A stretch of 64,000 bases of DNA from CAZGAQ01 sp964523405 (GCA_964523405.1 CAZGAQ010000030.1:1-64000), one strand, 5' to 3'. Counted from the first letter of the stretch, positions 51,126 through 60,849 are shown. Made by a program: numbers and translations. Notes: generated from the sequence alone by a model not told the origin.

Positions 51126-54100
51126 CTACCGAGCCCGTCTCCCCCTAGTCAGCGCGAGCCCAACGATTGATATCGTTACCAGTCCGGTCCCGATACCGGG
51201 ACACATCCCGACGGCATCCTCCGGCACAAGCGGCGTGCAGGTCACGCTTGTCGACGCGATGGCCGAGTTGTTTCCGGCAATGTCGATGCTCTGCGCTTCA
51301 ATTGTGTTCGCGCCCGTGGTGAGTACCACCGTAGCGGTCCACTGCGTTGTACCGCTGGCGGTCTGCCACTGGCCGCCATTAACGCGAACCTGAACGGTTG
51401 CCACCCCGCTGGCGGAACTGCCCAAATCAGCGGCAGTACCGGTGACCGTTACACTTTCCACAGCGAACGCCTCACCGTTCGACGGTGAGCTGATGGTCAC
51501 GCTGGGAGCATCCCTCTCCGGGCTGCCGGATTGGTCATTCGGCTCGTCGGGCAGATCAAAACCATCACAGTCCTCATCTACGCCGTTTCCGGGCATCTCA
51601 GTAGCACCCGGATGAACCGCCGGATTGTTGTCATTGCAGTCGGTGTGATCGGCCACATATCCCGTGGGCTGCGTGTCGGCCAGGGTGGTGACCGCCGAGT
51701 TGCCATAGCCGTCGCCGTCCGCGTCTCGGTACCACGTCTTCACGTCGTAGCCATCACAATCCTCGTCAATGCCGTTGTCCGCGACCTCAGACGCGCCGGG
51801 ATAAACAGCAGCACTGCTGTCGTCACAGTCCGTCGCATCGGCTACATAGCCGTTCGGCTGACTGACTGCATCTACATGATCACTCGGATTCCCATGTCCA
51901 TCGCCGTCCGCATCCCGGTACCACGCCGTGGCGAGCCCAAGTGTCACCGTGCCCGGGCTGTACGCTGCACTCACGGTGTTCGCGGCCGCGTCCACCACCT
52001 CGCGCGCGATCGGCTGATCGCCAAAGAGAATGCTGGTTGATCCCACAGCCGTTGCCGCGGCCGTTAGCTGCAGCGTCACAACGTCGTGCGTGCCGGCCGG
52101 GAACGTCTGCCCGGCCGGAAGCGCCAGGGCGATGCCGAGCTTACCGCTGGCAGAAAGGTGGCTGTTCACATTGAGGGTGGCGCCGGTTGCGCCGGGCCCA
52201 AGTGCAGCCGTGATCGTCAGGATCGCGGGGTCGAACGCAACACTGCACCCGATCGCGTTCTCAGTCCCCGACGCATCGAGTTGGATCGCAGTCACTTTGG
52301 ACTGCCCAGCCGCCATCGTCACGGATTGCACGCGCAAGGTGCAACTCAGCGCTGATGCATCCTGGCCCGACATGAGCACATGGTCGGACTTCGCGCCGCA
52401 CGCCGGGCCGCCAACCGGGCTCAGCGGATCCAGCCCTGCTGCATAGCGACCCGCCTGCACCCAGTCGGATATCGTCACCGTTCCGTTGCCGAGCGACGCA
52501 CGCGGTGCGCAGTCCACCTTCATACAATCGCAGGTCGAACTTGGCAGCAGATCGAGACCAGCGGCGTATCGCCCAACCTGGACCCAGTCAGCGATGCTTA
52601 TCGTCCCGTTTCCGCTGGGCTTCGGGGCCGCGTCACCTTCGTATCCCGCGCACAACTGCACGGATCCGCCGACCCAATTGGCCGGCAACGCGTTAGCTGT
52701 GGCGTCGACCAGTTCACGCCCGATGGGCTGATCCCCAAAGGCGATCGGCGTGCTCCCCGTTGACACCCCCACCACGTTGAACGTAACCAGGACAATCTGC
52801 TTCGTGCCAACGCTGAACGTCTGACCCGCGGGCAGCGCCAGCGATATGCCCACGAGCCCCGCGGCAGCCTGGCCCGTATTTGTGTTGACCGTCGCGCCCG
52901 TCGCGTCACTTCCCTTAGCGGCCTCCGAATAGGTCAGGCGCGTGGTATCAAAGCTCAAGCTGAACCCAATCGCGTTTTCCGTACCCTGCGCGGCCAGCGT
53001 GATCGGGACTACAGCGCTGCCCCCGCCGGCCGGAGTATCCACGATCCGCACCAGCCGGGCTGATTGTCCATCTTCTTCGTCGCTGATGGTTACCGTCGTC
53101 GTCGTCGGACTGCCCAGCGCGGCGCCACTCGCACCGCTCAGCGTCGCCGTGAAGCCCTCATTGCCTTCGTACGCGCTGTCGTCCGTGATCAGCACGTCGA
53201 AGTACTTGTCGGCCGCGTCGCCATCCGTCCAGTTCAGCGTGCCGGACTTCGCCGTATAGTCCGAACCGGCACTCGCCGTGCCGTTCGCCGTCGCATAGTT
53301 CACGCTGGCCGGACCATAGGAGCCGTTCGCACGGCTCACGTAGATGCGGACACTGCCCCCGTTCTCCGTCACCGTGTACGTCCCACTCTTGAACTGCAGC
53401 GTGCTTGGGGCCGCCACCTCGGTGATCGTCACCGTCGTCGTCGTCGGGCTGCCCAGACCGGCGCCGCTGGCTCCGCTGAGCGTCGCCGTAAAGGTCTCAT
53501 TGCTCTCATACGTGCTGTCGCTCGTGATCGACACATCAAAGTACTTGTCGGCCGCGTCGCCATCCGTCCAGTTCAGCGTGCCGGACTTCGCCGNNNNNNN
53601 NNNNNNNNNNNNNNNNNNNNNNNNNNNNNNNNNNNNNNNNNNNNNNNNNNNNNNNNNNNNNNNNNNNNNNNNNNNNNNNNNNNNNNNNNNNNNACACTGC
53701 CCCCGTTCTCCGTCACCGTGTACGTCCCACTCTTGAACTGCAGCGTGCCCGCAGGCGGCTGCGTGTAGTACGTCCTCACGGAATAATAGCCCGTCTGGCT
53801 GCCTACCCCCGCAACGACCATGTAGTAGTAGCCGCTCGTTGCCGCTGTGAACTGCCCCTCCTCCCAGTCATTACTGGCCACGCTCAGCGTGTATAGCGGC
53901 AACCCCGTGGTTTGCCCGGCCGTACCATAGATCAGCACAGTCAATTGCGGCCCGCCTGACAACGAGCGCACGCGCCACGTCAATTGACTGCCTGCAGGCA
54001 GATCGGCTTTGTACCAATCCATGTCCCCCGAAAACGAAATACTACTACCCGTCTCAGGATACGGATTCGATACCAAATACGCTCCTGCTGGCGTGTCATC

Positions 54101-54559
54101 AGGCTCACCAGGTGCCGTGTAGTATGTCCGAACAGAGTAGTACCCTGTCTGGCTTCCCAATCCAGCAACAACCATGTAGTAGTAGCCGCTCGTTGCCGCT
54201 GTGAACTGCCCCTCCTCCCAGTCATTACTGGCCACATTCAGCGTATAGAGCGGCAGTCCGGTTGTCTGCCCCGCAGTACCATAAATCAGTACCGTCAATT
54301 GCGGCCCGCCTGATAACGAGCGGACGCGCCAGGTCAACTGGCTTCCAGCAGGGAGGTTGGCTTTGTACCAGTCCAGGTCTCCCGAAAAAGAAATGCTATC
54401 TCCCGTCTCGGGACAAGGGTTCGGGACCAAGTACGCCCCCGACGGCGTGTCGTCGCTTTCGCGTTGCTGCGCGCTGGCGACATGCCACGGGACAGACCCG
54501 ACAACAAGCACAAGCAACACACTGCGAACAAAGCGCCACGATGGAGTCTTGTTGACCAT
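51126..54559 (-). CDS. Giant surface protein: PPC-like repeats, Calx-beta, cohesin-like/dockerin, MopE motifs (interrupted by assembly gap)
   Basis: One gene of about 1142 residues once the gap is closed. Signal peptide (LLVLVVGSVPWHVASAQ); two 118-residue repeats of pre-peptidase C-terminal style (DDTPxGAYLVxNPxPETG, LDWYKANLPAGSQ, YYYMVVAGxGSQTGYYSVRTYY). Then at least two Calx-beta units (GTYTVTENGG, VNYATANGTASAGSDYTA), and two cohesin-like domains (GTENAIGFSLSFDTTRL, GTENAIGCSVAFDPAIL) with a dockerin-like pair between them (NGTISIADWVQVGRYAAGLD, NGTVTISDWVQAGRYAAGLD). Two MopE-type motifs follow (WYRDADGDGYGN, DCDDSSAAVYPGA, GIDEDCDGYD), an Ig-like domain, and a C-terminal CPGIGTG-hydrophobic-RGRR anchor. 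Likely secreted or cell-surface scaffold. The frame shifts across the N run only because the gap length is arbitrary. Confidence 0.85.
53202..53593 (-). repeat. Calx-beta direct repeat, period 339 bases
   Basis: The unit from 53202 recurs from 53541 with high identity: 52 of the bases before the gap equal 53203-53254, and bases after the gap equal those from 53350. The period is 113 codons, so each unit is one Calx-beta domain. Confidence 0.85.
53594..53693. other. Assembly gap (100 N)
   Basis: Exactly 100 N, the conventional placeholder for a gap of unknown size, inside a Calx-beta repeat. Confidence 0.99.
53747..54454 (-). repeat. Two 354-base PPC-like repeats
   Basis: Units 54101-54454 and 53747-54100 encode 118 residues each with about 90% identity. 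The protein is kept while many third codon positions differ, so selection acts on the amino acids. Confidence 0.8.
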
Positions 54560-55208
54560 TGAATAGTCTCCTGCGATGGCTATACACTCCTCGGATACTC
54601 TGGAGCACCCAATGAAGTACTAACCACCGGATTCCCTGGCCCGATCCCGAACCTGTCCGCCCAACCGCCCGGGCGGAGTGTATGTGCGAGTATACAGCGC
54701 TAGTAACTGGCAACGCAACCCCTATTCGGTCGCGCTACTACGCTCGGGGAGTCGCATGTACACCCGCCGTGTCACCGATTCAACGAAACGACACTGAACG
54801 CCTAATTGGTACGCATAACCGGGTGCCTGCATGTTTCCGGCCCGAAACACCCCGTTGCAGTATTGCATCACTGCAACCACTAACCTGCCCCCAGCGCGAT
54901 CACGCACGCGTGCAGTGGTTGGCTCCCAACAGGTAGACTCTTCGTAGTCGCGACATCCCCGCCAGTAGCCGGATCCGCGCGGGCATCGCTGCGCGCCAGA
55001 TGCCAATGGCGGACTGCCATGGCGTACCTTGACCGCGCCGGCGATACCAGTGACTTGGGCGGCAGTCGTGGCGCGATAGAGCGCGCTACCTCACGCCTCC
55101 ACGCATGACACTGTATGCTGCGGCACTCTCGCCCAGAGCTGGTCGGCTGCGATCACGTTGTGCGCGCTTTCCTTCCTACGCCTCGTACGCGTGGTTCGTG
55201 AATCAGCT
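54560..55208. other. Intergenic region upstream of the giant surface protein
   Basis: About 650 bases, visibly less GC-rich than the rest of the window. Short open frames have no supporting signal. It should hold the promoter of the minus-strand surface protein gene; I cannot place it with confidence. Confidence 0.5.
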
Positions 55209-55658
55209 CTAGTCCCCCATCCCCGGCTTCGTCCGTCGCTGCTGCTTCGTCTCGCCCCGGCGGCGCTTTTCGGCCACGCGGTACCGCTGCGACCCGCGCG
55301 TCGGCCGCGTCGCTTTGCGCGGTTTGGCCGTCGCGAAGGCCGCCGTCAGGAGTTCGAGCAGGCGCTGCTCCCCCAGCAGGCGGTTGGTCACCTGCGAGCG
55401 TTCGCGCTGGGAGACGATCCGCAGCCGCCCGTCGCGGGTCAGGCGCGTGGCGTAGCGCTGGCGAAGCCGCTCGCGCTGCCCGTCGTCCAGCAGTGGGCAG
55501 GCGGCGAAGTCGAACAGCAGCGCCGCGCGCGTCGCCACCTTGTTGACGTTCTGCCCCCCCGGACCGCTGGCGCAGTCGAACCGCACCTCGATCCACGGAG
55601 CCAGCTCTTCAATCGCGAACTCACGCACGACGCACCTCGCGGGGAAGCCGTCAGCCAT
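55209..55658 (-). CDS. arfB: ArfB-type peptidyl-tRNA hydrolase (alternative ribosome rescue)
   Basis: A 149-residue RF-1-like protein with the catalytic GGQ motif at 34-36 (ASGPGGQNVNKVATRAAL). Typical elements follow: SQVTNRLLGEQRLLELL and the basic tail (KPRKATRPTRGSQRYRVAEKRRRGETKQQRRTK) that enters the empty mRNA channel of stalled ribosomes. It lacks stop-codon-reading domains, so it frees ribosomes stalled on broken mRNAs. The ATG at 55658 sits within a tandem 7-base repeat; a start a few codons later cannot be excluded. Length and motif order are normal for the family. Confidence 0.93.
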   Translation of the reverse strand: MADGFPARCVVREFAIEELAPWIEVRFDCASGPGGQNVNKVATRAALLFDFAACPLLDDGQRERLRQRYATRLTRDGRLRIVSQRERSQVTNRLLGEQRLLELLTAAFATAKPRKATRPTRGSQRYRVAEKRRRGETKQQRRTKPGMGD

Positions 55659-55684
55659 CAGCCATCAGCCGTCAGCCGTCAGCC
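55650..55684. repeat. Five tandem copies of (G/A)TCAGCC
   Basis: A perfect 7-base periodic run: GTCAGCC, ATCAGCC, ATCAGCC, GTCAGCC, GTCAGCC. Scattered further copies reach about 55760. It overlaps the start of arfB by 9 bases. Confidence 0.8.
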
Positions 55685-56509
55685 GGAGGCTACCGGCCAT
55701 CAGGACCCAACCAGCGGCCAAGGCCGTCAGCCGCCAGTCTCCGGTCGTCAGTCATCAGCCAGAGACCCCCACCGTACGCGGCACCCGACGCGCGGACAAG
55801 GCCACCGGCGTCACTCAGCCACAGCCGCGCCGGGCGCATGATGCAACCCGCCGGATCGCCGCTTTGCGGTCCGAACGGATGATCGTTGCGGGGCCGATCG
55901 GGGGCGGCCGTTGCGGCGCCGATCGCGGGCGGCCGTCGTGGCCGGAGCCGCGTCTTAGCACATCGCCAGGTACGCCGCGAGGAAGTACACCGCGATGCGG
56001 ATCTTCTGTGGCGTGAGCACGAACAACATCTTTCCGCCTCCCAAGGCGCGAAGCGGTGACGGGCCTCGCCAGGTGTCGTGCCAGGCCGCAATGGGCCCGG
56101 TCGGCCGTCCGAGCGGGACTCGGCCGGGCGGGCACCAGCTCCTGTGCCGGGCCTGCCGCTGCCGCTCCATTGGTTCTTAGGCCCGTCGGCCGGGGCGCGG
56201 CAAACCCGTCGGGACGCTTCGGCCACGGGGGGTGGCGGGCGGCCGGCGTGGGCGGGACACCCGGTGATTCTGGGAACCCAACGGCCAGGGGACGCCTAGG
56301 GGCGATAATTCGGACGGCGCTCTCGCTGGCGAGCGAGCGGCCTGCAGCCGTTTGCCATCAGCCGCCGACGGCGTGCTGCGGGGCGAGGCCCCAGGGCGGA
56401 CCTGGGGAGAGGCTGGGCGCGTGCGGAAGCAAAAAGGGTAGGCGTGCCACGCCCCCGGGCGGGTCGACCCGTGCGTGCCGGCCACCATTTCGGCCGGACG
56501 CGATCGCCC
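55659..56509. other. Intergenic region with tandem repeats and one small candidate gene
   Basis: About 850 bases. Apart from the 7-base repeats and the tiny open frame at 55955-56029, no gene is supported. Sequence is GC-rich and full of short inverted stretches. Confidence 0.5.
55955..56029 (-). CDS. Candidate 24-residue membrane peptide
   Basis: A tiny frame starting MLFVLTPQKIRIAV and ending YLAMC, with a hydrophobic C-terminal half that could span a membrane. The ATG at 56029 is preceded by GGGAGG with a 7-base spacer, one of the best ribosome sites in the window. Its Ile/Tyr/Phe-rich make-up stands out from the surrounding GC-rich sequence. The frame is open further upstream, but without another ribosome site. 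No known family. Confidence 0.4.
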   Translation of the reverse strand: MLFVLTPQKIRIAVYFLAAYLAMC

Positions 56510-57160
56510 TTATTGATCGCCGGGGACCGGCCCCGCGCTGCGCGGCCGGCCGAACTCCTGCACCCAGTAGATGCCGTAGTCGCCGCCGGAGCGGACCGCG
56601 ATACCCAGCTCGGTGAAAGCCGGGTTGAGGATGTTCTCGCGGTGGCCAGTGCTGTTCATCCAGTCGCTCATGACCTTGGCGGGCGTCGGCTGGCCCGCGG
56701 CGAGGTTCTCGCCGATGGCCCAGTAGGCATAGCCGACTTCATCGGCGCGATTCGCGAGGGTCGATTGGTCGACCGGGTCCACGTGGGCGAAGAAGTGGTA
56801 GTGCACCATCTCACAGGCGTAGGCGGCCGCCTGGACCTGGAGCTGCGCGTTGTACGTCAGGGCGGACAGGCCGACCTTGGCGCGCTCGGCGTTGACGAGG
56901 CGCAGCACTTCCGCCTGCCAGGTGTCCGCGGCGAGGGGCACCGTGCAGTCGCTGAACGTGCCGGTCGTGGTACTTCCGGCGGTGCCGGTTCCGGTCGTGG
57001 TGGCACCGGACGTCCCGGTGGTCGCCGCACCGGTGCCGGTCCCGGGGTTGTCGGTGGTGCCGGTGGAGCCACTGTCGGGTCCGACGGTGGGGCAGCCGCC
57101 GAGGGACCACAGCAGCAGCGACGCTGCCAGCCATCGGATACACAGGTCTCGGTGTCGCAT
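56510..57160 (-). CDS. CAP/SCP-domain lipoprotein
   Basis: A 216-residue predicted lipoprotein: lipobox LLLWSLGGC with Cys23, then a Thr/Gly-rich low-complexity linker of about 50 residues (TTGTSGATTTGTGTAGSTTTGT) and a CAP domain from about 75. CAP residues visible are LRLVNAERAKVGLSALTYN, HYHFFAHVDP, YWAIGENLAAGQ, WMNSTGHRENILNPAFTELGI, and YWVQEFG. The His and Glu residues of the CAP cavity are present. Function of bacterial CAP proteins is mostly unknown. ATG 57160 opens the signal sequence. Divergent from the PKD lipoprotein. Confidence 0.9.
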   Translation of the reverse strand: MRHRDLCIRWLAASLLLWSLGGCPTVGPDSGSTGTTDNPGTGTGAATTGTSGATTTGTGTAGSTTTGTFSDCTVPLAADTWQAEVLRLVNAERAKVGLSALTYNAQLQVQAAAYACEMVHYHFFAHVDPVDQSTLANRADEVGYAYWAIGENLAAGQPTPAKVMSDWMNSTGHRENILNPAFTELGIAVRSGGDYGIYWVQEFGRPRSAGPVPGDQ

Positions 57161-57289
57161 GAGCGGACTCGCTTTCCCCACGGGCCCTGGCTTTCCGTAG
57201 TATACGCGGCGGGCGCTCTTGATGCGACTCCTCTTCGCCCCCATACTTATCTGACGACGTTTAGTTGTCCGTTTGCCGAGGAGTGATGA

Positions 57290-59329
57290 ATGCGCGCTTC
57301 GCGTTGCCTCGTCCTGGCCGCCCTCGCGGCCACGTGTGCCCTATTGCCGCTGAACGTGGCAGGCTGTCTGACCGGAACGAGCACCAGTGGGACCGCGGGG
57401 CTGTTCAACCTGGCACCGACGGTGATCATCACGATGGTTCCGGACCCGGCGCGGGGGGTGGCTCCGTTCGTGGTGCAGTTTGACTCGTCGAACAGCACCG
57501 ACGACGGCGTGATCGTGACCCGCAAATGGAACTTCGGCGACGGCGGGACCAGCGCGGACATCAGTCCCAGCCACACCTTCCGCAGTAACGGCACGTTCAC
57601 GGTGACCTTGACCCTGACCGACGACCAGGGCGCCCAGTCGTCCCGAACGGCCAGCGTCTCCGTCGTCAACCGCCCGGTGGCGATTCTGAACGTGGACCGG
57701 ACCGTGGCCGACAACGCGCCGGCCACCTTCTACTTCGATGCCTCCCAGTCGTACGACCCCGACGCCCGCGCGGGCGACGTGCTCCTATATTCCTGGGAGT
57801 TCGGCGATGGCGCGCGCGAGACCGTGGCGGTGGCGGCACACACCTATGCCAACCCGGGGATCTACCGCGTCGTGCTGACGGTCACCGGAGCATCCGGCGT
57901 GGCCGGCACGGCGGAGCAACTGATTCAGGTCGGCATCCCCCTGCCCACGCTGCGGTTTCAGACCCCCCCGCCCGAAGTCCAGAACCTGGTCGTGCCGCAG
58001 GGCGCGAACATCTGGGTGCAGACGGTCTTCACGGTGGACCCCTCGGCAACCTATACGCTCACGGCCGGCCTTGATCCGGACCGGAACGCCACGAACAACA
58101 ATGACATCCGGCTCGGCACGCGTCTGGACAACACCTTCCTGAACACAACCGATCTCGACCTGCGGATCCCGACGCCGCTGGAGCTGACGACCAACGGCCT
58201 GCCGGTTCCCACGGGCACGTATTATCTGTGGGCCGAGGTGCACACGGATCAGACCGCGCCCGTGCGTGTCTACGCTGCCGCCACGATCCACGTGCTGCGG
58301 CCGTACACGCAGGAAATCAACGCCAGCACGCCGGTGCTGCCGGCGGTGACGGGCGAGCAATGGCAGATCGTGGCCTCGCCAAGCACGAATCGGCAGATCG
58401 TGGACATCGGGGCGTTGAACCGGGGGGACCAGTTGTACCTGAGCCTGCTGACGGTTCCCGGCTACTCCGTGACGTACAACCTGCCCGGGTTCAGCGTGAT
58501 GCTGGTGGACAACCTGTTGGGCGTGTACACGTGGATCTACGATGGGCGCATGCTCTTCACGCCGTACACGAAGCTCATCATCGGCACACAGAGCCAGAGC
58601 CCCCACTACTACCTGGTCCTGGACAGCACGGGCACGGACCTGACGCCCAGCGCACAACTGCGCATCGCGCGCGGCGTGGCCGCGACCTACGTCCCACCGC
58701 GCCAGGCGGTGTACCTCAACTTCGCTGGAACGCAGGGCGCGCTGATCTCCGTGGGCGGCACGCACGGGTTCACGCTCGGGGCCTACACGGCTCCCGCCGG
58801 TATGGACACGACGACCCTGCGGGCGGCGATTCTGGCCCGGCTGCAAACGCTGTTCGCCCCCTACAGCATCACCGTTCTGTCATCCGACGTGGATCCGGAG
58901 CCCACCGGCCCCCACACGGTCGTCTACTTCGAGAACGCGACGCAACTCGACGCGACGGACATGATCCCCGCCGACGTGCTGGTGCGGGCCTTCGGCCTGA
59001 GCGATTTCGTCGACCCGCGCAACCAGACGGTCAGCGGCAATGCCCTGGTGCGGGCGCGCAAACTGGAAGCGGCCTTCCCCGCTCTGGCGACCGAGGCGGC
59101 CCTGGGCACGGCCCTGGGCAACGCGGCGGCCCATCAGCTTGGATTCCTGTTCGGTCTGGCGGAAACGACCGGCGTGGTAACGGACGTCATGAACGTGGCG
59201 GTCTCCGTGGACCGCAACGACTTGGTGTACACCGTGGCACCCTTGGCGCCTCTGTTCACCGAGCCCCAGCCCTTCCCGTCTGGGGTACAGCAGGATGCGC
59301 CGCGTACGCTGACGGAAGTCCTGCGCTAA
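57290..59329 (+). CDS. PKD-domain lipoprotein with degenerate zincin-like C-terminus
   Basis: A 679-residue predicted lipoprotein: signal ending NVAGC (Cys26). Two PKD domains at about 43-125 and 130-215, with WNFGDGGTSADISPSHTF and WEFGDGARETVAVAAHTY. A beta-rich middle follows. The C-terminal 230 residues resemble planctomycete zincin-like domains (AVYLNFAGTQGALISV, LQTLFAPYSITVLSSDVDP). Where HExxHxxGxxH is expected it reads HQLGFLFGLAE from His615: the catalytic Glu and the second and third His are gone, so it is probably not a working peptidase. ATG 57290; the ribosome site GAGG lies 7 bases upstream. Confidence 0.8.
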   Translation: MRASRCLVLAALAATCALLPLNVAGCLTGTSTSGTAGLFNLAPTVIITMVPDPARGVAPFVVQFDSSNSTDDGVIVTRKWNFGDGGTSADISPSHTFRSNGTFTVTLTLTDDQGAQSSRTASVSVVNRPVAILNVDRTVADNAPATFYFDASQSYDPDARAGDVLLYSWEFGDGARETVAVAAHTYANPGIYRVVLTVTGASGVAGTAEQLIQVGIPLPTLRFQTPPPEVQNLVVPQGANIWVQTVFTVDPSATYTLTAGLDPDRNATNNNDIRLGTRLDNTFLNTTDLDLRIPTPLELTTNGLPVPTGTYYLWAEVHTDQTAPVRVYAAATIHVLRPYTQEINASTPVLPAVTGEQWQIVASPSTNRQIVDIGALNRGDQLYLSLLTVPGYSVTYNLPGFSVMLVDNLLGVYTWIYDGRMLFTPYTKLIIGTQSQSPHYYLVLDSTGTDLTPSAQLRIARGVAATYVPPRQAVYLNFAGTQGALISVGGTHGFTLGAYTAPAGMDTTTLRAAILARLQTLFAPYSITVLSSDVDPEPTGPHTVVYFENATQLDATDMIPADVLVRAFGLSDFVDPRNQTVSGNALVRARKLEAAFPALATEAALGTALGNAAAHQLGFLFGLAETTGVVTDVMNVAVSVDRNDLVYTVAPLAPLFTEPQPFPSGVQQDAPRTLTEVLR

Positions 59330-59353
59330 ACAGGCGACGCACGAACATGCAGC

Positions 59354-59399
59354 CAGGGTGCCCCACCGTTGCAGGTGCGTGGCACCCTGTGCCGTTTTT
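59354..59399 (+). terminator. Rho-independent terminator after the PKD gene
   Basis: CAGGGTGCC pairs with GGCACCCTG (9 bp), an inner CACC/GGTG stem strengthens it, and TGCCGTTTTT follows. It lies 25 bases after the stop codon. Confidence 0.8.
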
Positions 59400-59535
59400 G
59401 GCAAACCTGCAAAGCAGAAAGACTTGGATGCCACGGCGTTTAGCAGGTATGATCGGGAGCGGTATCGACACCTTGGATCGCAGGACTTGTAACGCGGCTT
59501 CGGCCAAGCACCATTCAAAAACCCGACGACTCGAA

Positions 59536-59563
59536 TTGAACGCGGATGCTTTTGGGCTAGAAT
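59536..59563 (+). promoter_or_regulatory. Promoter of the second lacI-type gene
   Basis: TTGAAC at 59536-59541, 16-base spacer, TAGAAT at 59558-59563: 5 of 6 matches in each box except one. It lies 75 bases before the start codon. Confidence 0.65.
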
Positions 59564-59638
59564 CAATGTGGTGGCGAAGTGGGGGCGGTGCAGCTCTTCT
59601 CGCGCGTGTTCGGGTCGTCGCCGGGCTGGAACCAAGCT

Positions 59639-60634
59639 ATGCGAAAAGTCACGATTGAAGACATCAGCCGTCACACGGGCCTGTCGCGGGGGACGGTCTC
59701 GCGTGCCTTGAACAACCGGCCGGACATCAGTCTTCAAACCAAGCAGCGTGTGCTCGAGGCCTGCCAGCAGCTCAACTACGTACCCAGCCACGCCGCGCGT
59801 TCGCTCGCCACGGGGCGCTGTTACGCCGTGGCCGTCCTGGTGCGGGACCTACGTTCCGCGTTCGCCGGCATGTTCTTGCGCGGCGTACTTGCGCAGGCGC
59901 AAGGCGAGCAATACGCGGTTCACGTATCCGAGTTGGGCGACGACGCGCGACAGTCCGTGGACCATCTCTGCACCGTGGCCAACGAGCGGGTCGACAGCGT
60001 GCTGCTGGCGACCCCCCTGCCGACCGATCTCTCGCGTCGCTTGACGGAGGCGCTGGATGGTCGGCCGCTGATCGCCGCGGAGGCGATCGCCGGGTTCGAT
60101 TGCGACGCGTTCATCCCGGACTATGCCGAGGCCGGGCGCTTGGTGGCGCGGCATATCCTGCGCGGCGCTACGCCGGATGTGCTGTACGTGCACGAGGAGG
60201 GGTCGGCGGCCGGCGACATGGCCCTCGCGGGCTTCGAGCAGGAGTGCCGGGCACAGGGACTGGGGCCGGAGGCCGTGACGATCCGCATTCCCGCGACGGG
60301 GCCGCACCGTCTCCAGGCGGTGCAGGGGCGGATCGGGAACATTCGGGCAATCGCCGCGAGCAACGACTATGTGGCGGTGGAAATGATGATGCTGTGCCGG
60401 GCGGAGGGGCGCGTTCCTGGCGAGCATATCGCCATCATTGGCCAGGGTAACGAGCATCTGACAACGCGCATCTCCCCGACGCTCACGACCATCGACTATT
60501 GCGGAGAAGAGATCGGTCGGCGGGCCATGGCGCTGGCCATCCAGCGGGTCATGAAGACCCGTCAGGACGCGGCGCAGCACACGCCGATCACGCCGCAATT
60601 GATCGTCCGAGAATCAAGTCGTCTCCTGGGCTAA
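59639..60634 (+). CDS. LacI-family transcription regulator
   Basis: A 331-residue regulator. HTH at the start (MRKVTIEDISRHTGLSRGTVSRALNN), hinge region (RVLEACQQLNYVPSHAARSLATG), then a LacI-type effector domain (AVAVLVRDLRSAFAGMFLRGV, ISPTLTTIDYCGEEIGRRAM). The domain is shorter and more diverged than that of the regulator at 24749. ATG 59639 opens the HTH; the 20 residues readable before it look non-coding. No sugar genes adjoin it, so its target may be elsewhere or the downstream hpf-pts operon. Confidence 0.92.
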   Translation: MRKVTIEDISRHTGLSRGTVSRALNNRPDISLQTKQRVLEACQQLNYVPSHAARSLATGRCYAVAVLVRDLRSAFAGMFLRGVLAQAQGEQYAVHVSELGDDARQSVDHLCTVANERVDSVLLATPLPTDLSRRLTEALDGRPLIAAEAIAGFDCDAFIPDYAEAGRLVARHILRGATPDVLYVHEEGSAAGDMALAGFEQECRAQGLGPEAVTIRIPATGPHRLQAVQGRIGNIRAIAASNDYVAVEMMMLCRAEGRVPGEHIAIIGQGNEHLTTRISPTLTTIDYCGEEIGRRAMALAIQRVMKTRQDAAQHTPITPQLIVRESSRLLG

Positions 60635-60819
60635 ATCTCGTCAACTATCCGATAAGCAGGGTACGCCCGCCGTGCCCGGCGTGGTGCCGTGCGCTCGCCC
60701 CAGGGATGCGGGCGAGGATACCCGCGGCCGGGCGGGGCCGGCATGCGGCGTACGCTTCCGGGTGCAACGTGGTGCGGGGAACGGCTCGGGAAACCTCCAA
60801 ATGACGAGCCGGCGGCAAC

Positions 60820-60849
60820 TTGACGCCTGCGCGACCCTTCGGATACATT
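60820..60849 (+). promoter_or_regulatory. Candidate promoter of the hpf-pts operon
   Basis: TTGACG at 60820-60825, 18-base spacer, TACATT at 60844-60849. It gives a leader of about 180 bases. Confidence 0.45.

Noticed and set aside
54722..55006. 94-residue open frame on the minus strand in the intergenic region
   Set aside because: No start signal, family or codon pattern; composition matches the non-coding surroundings.
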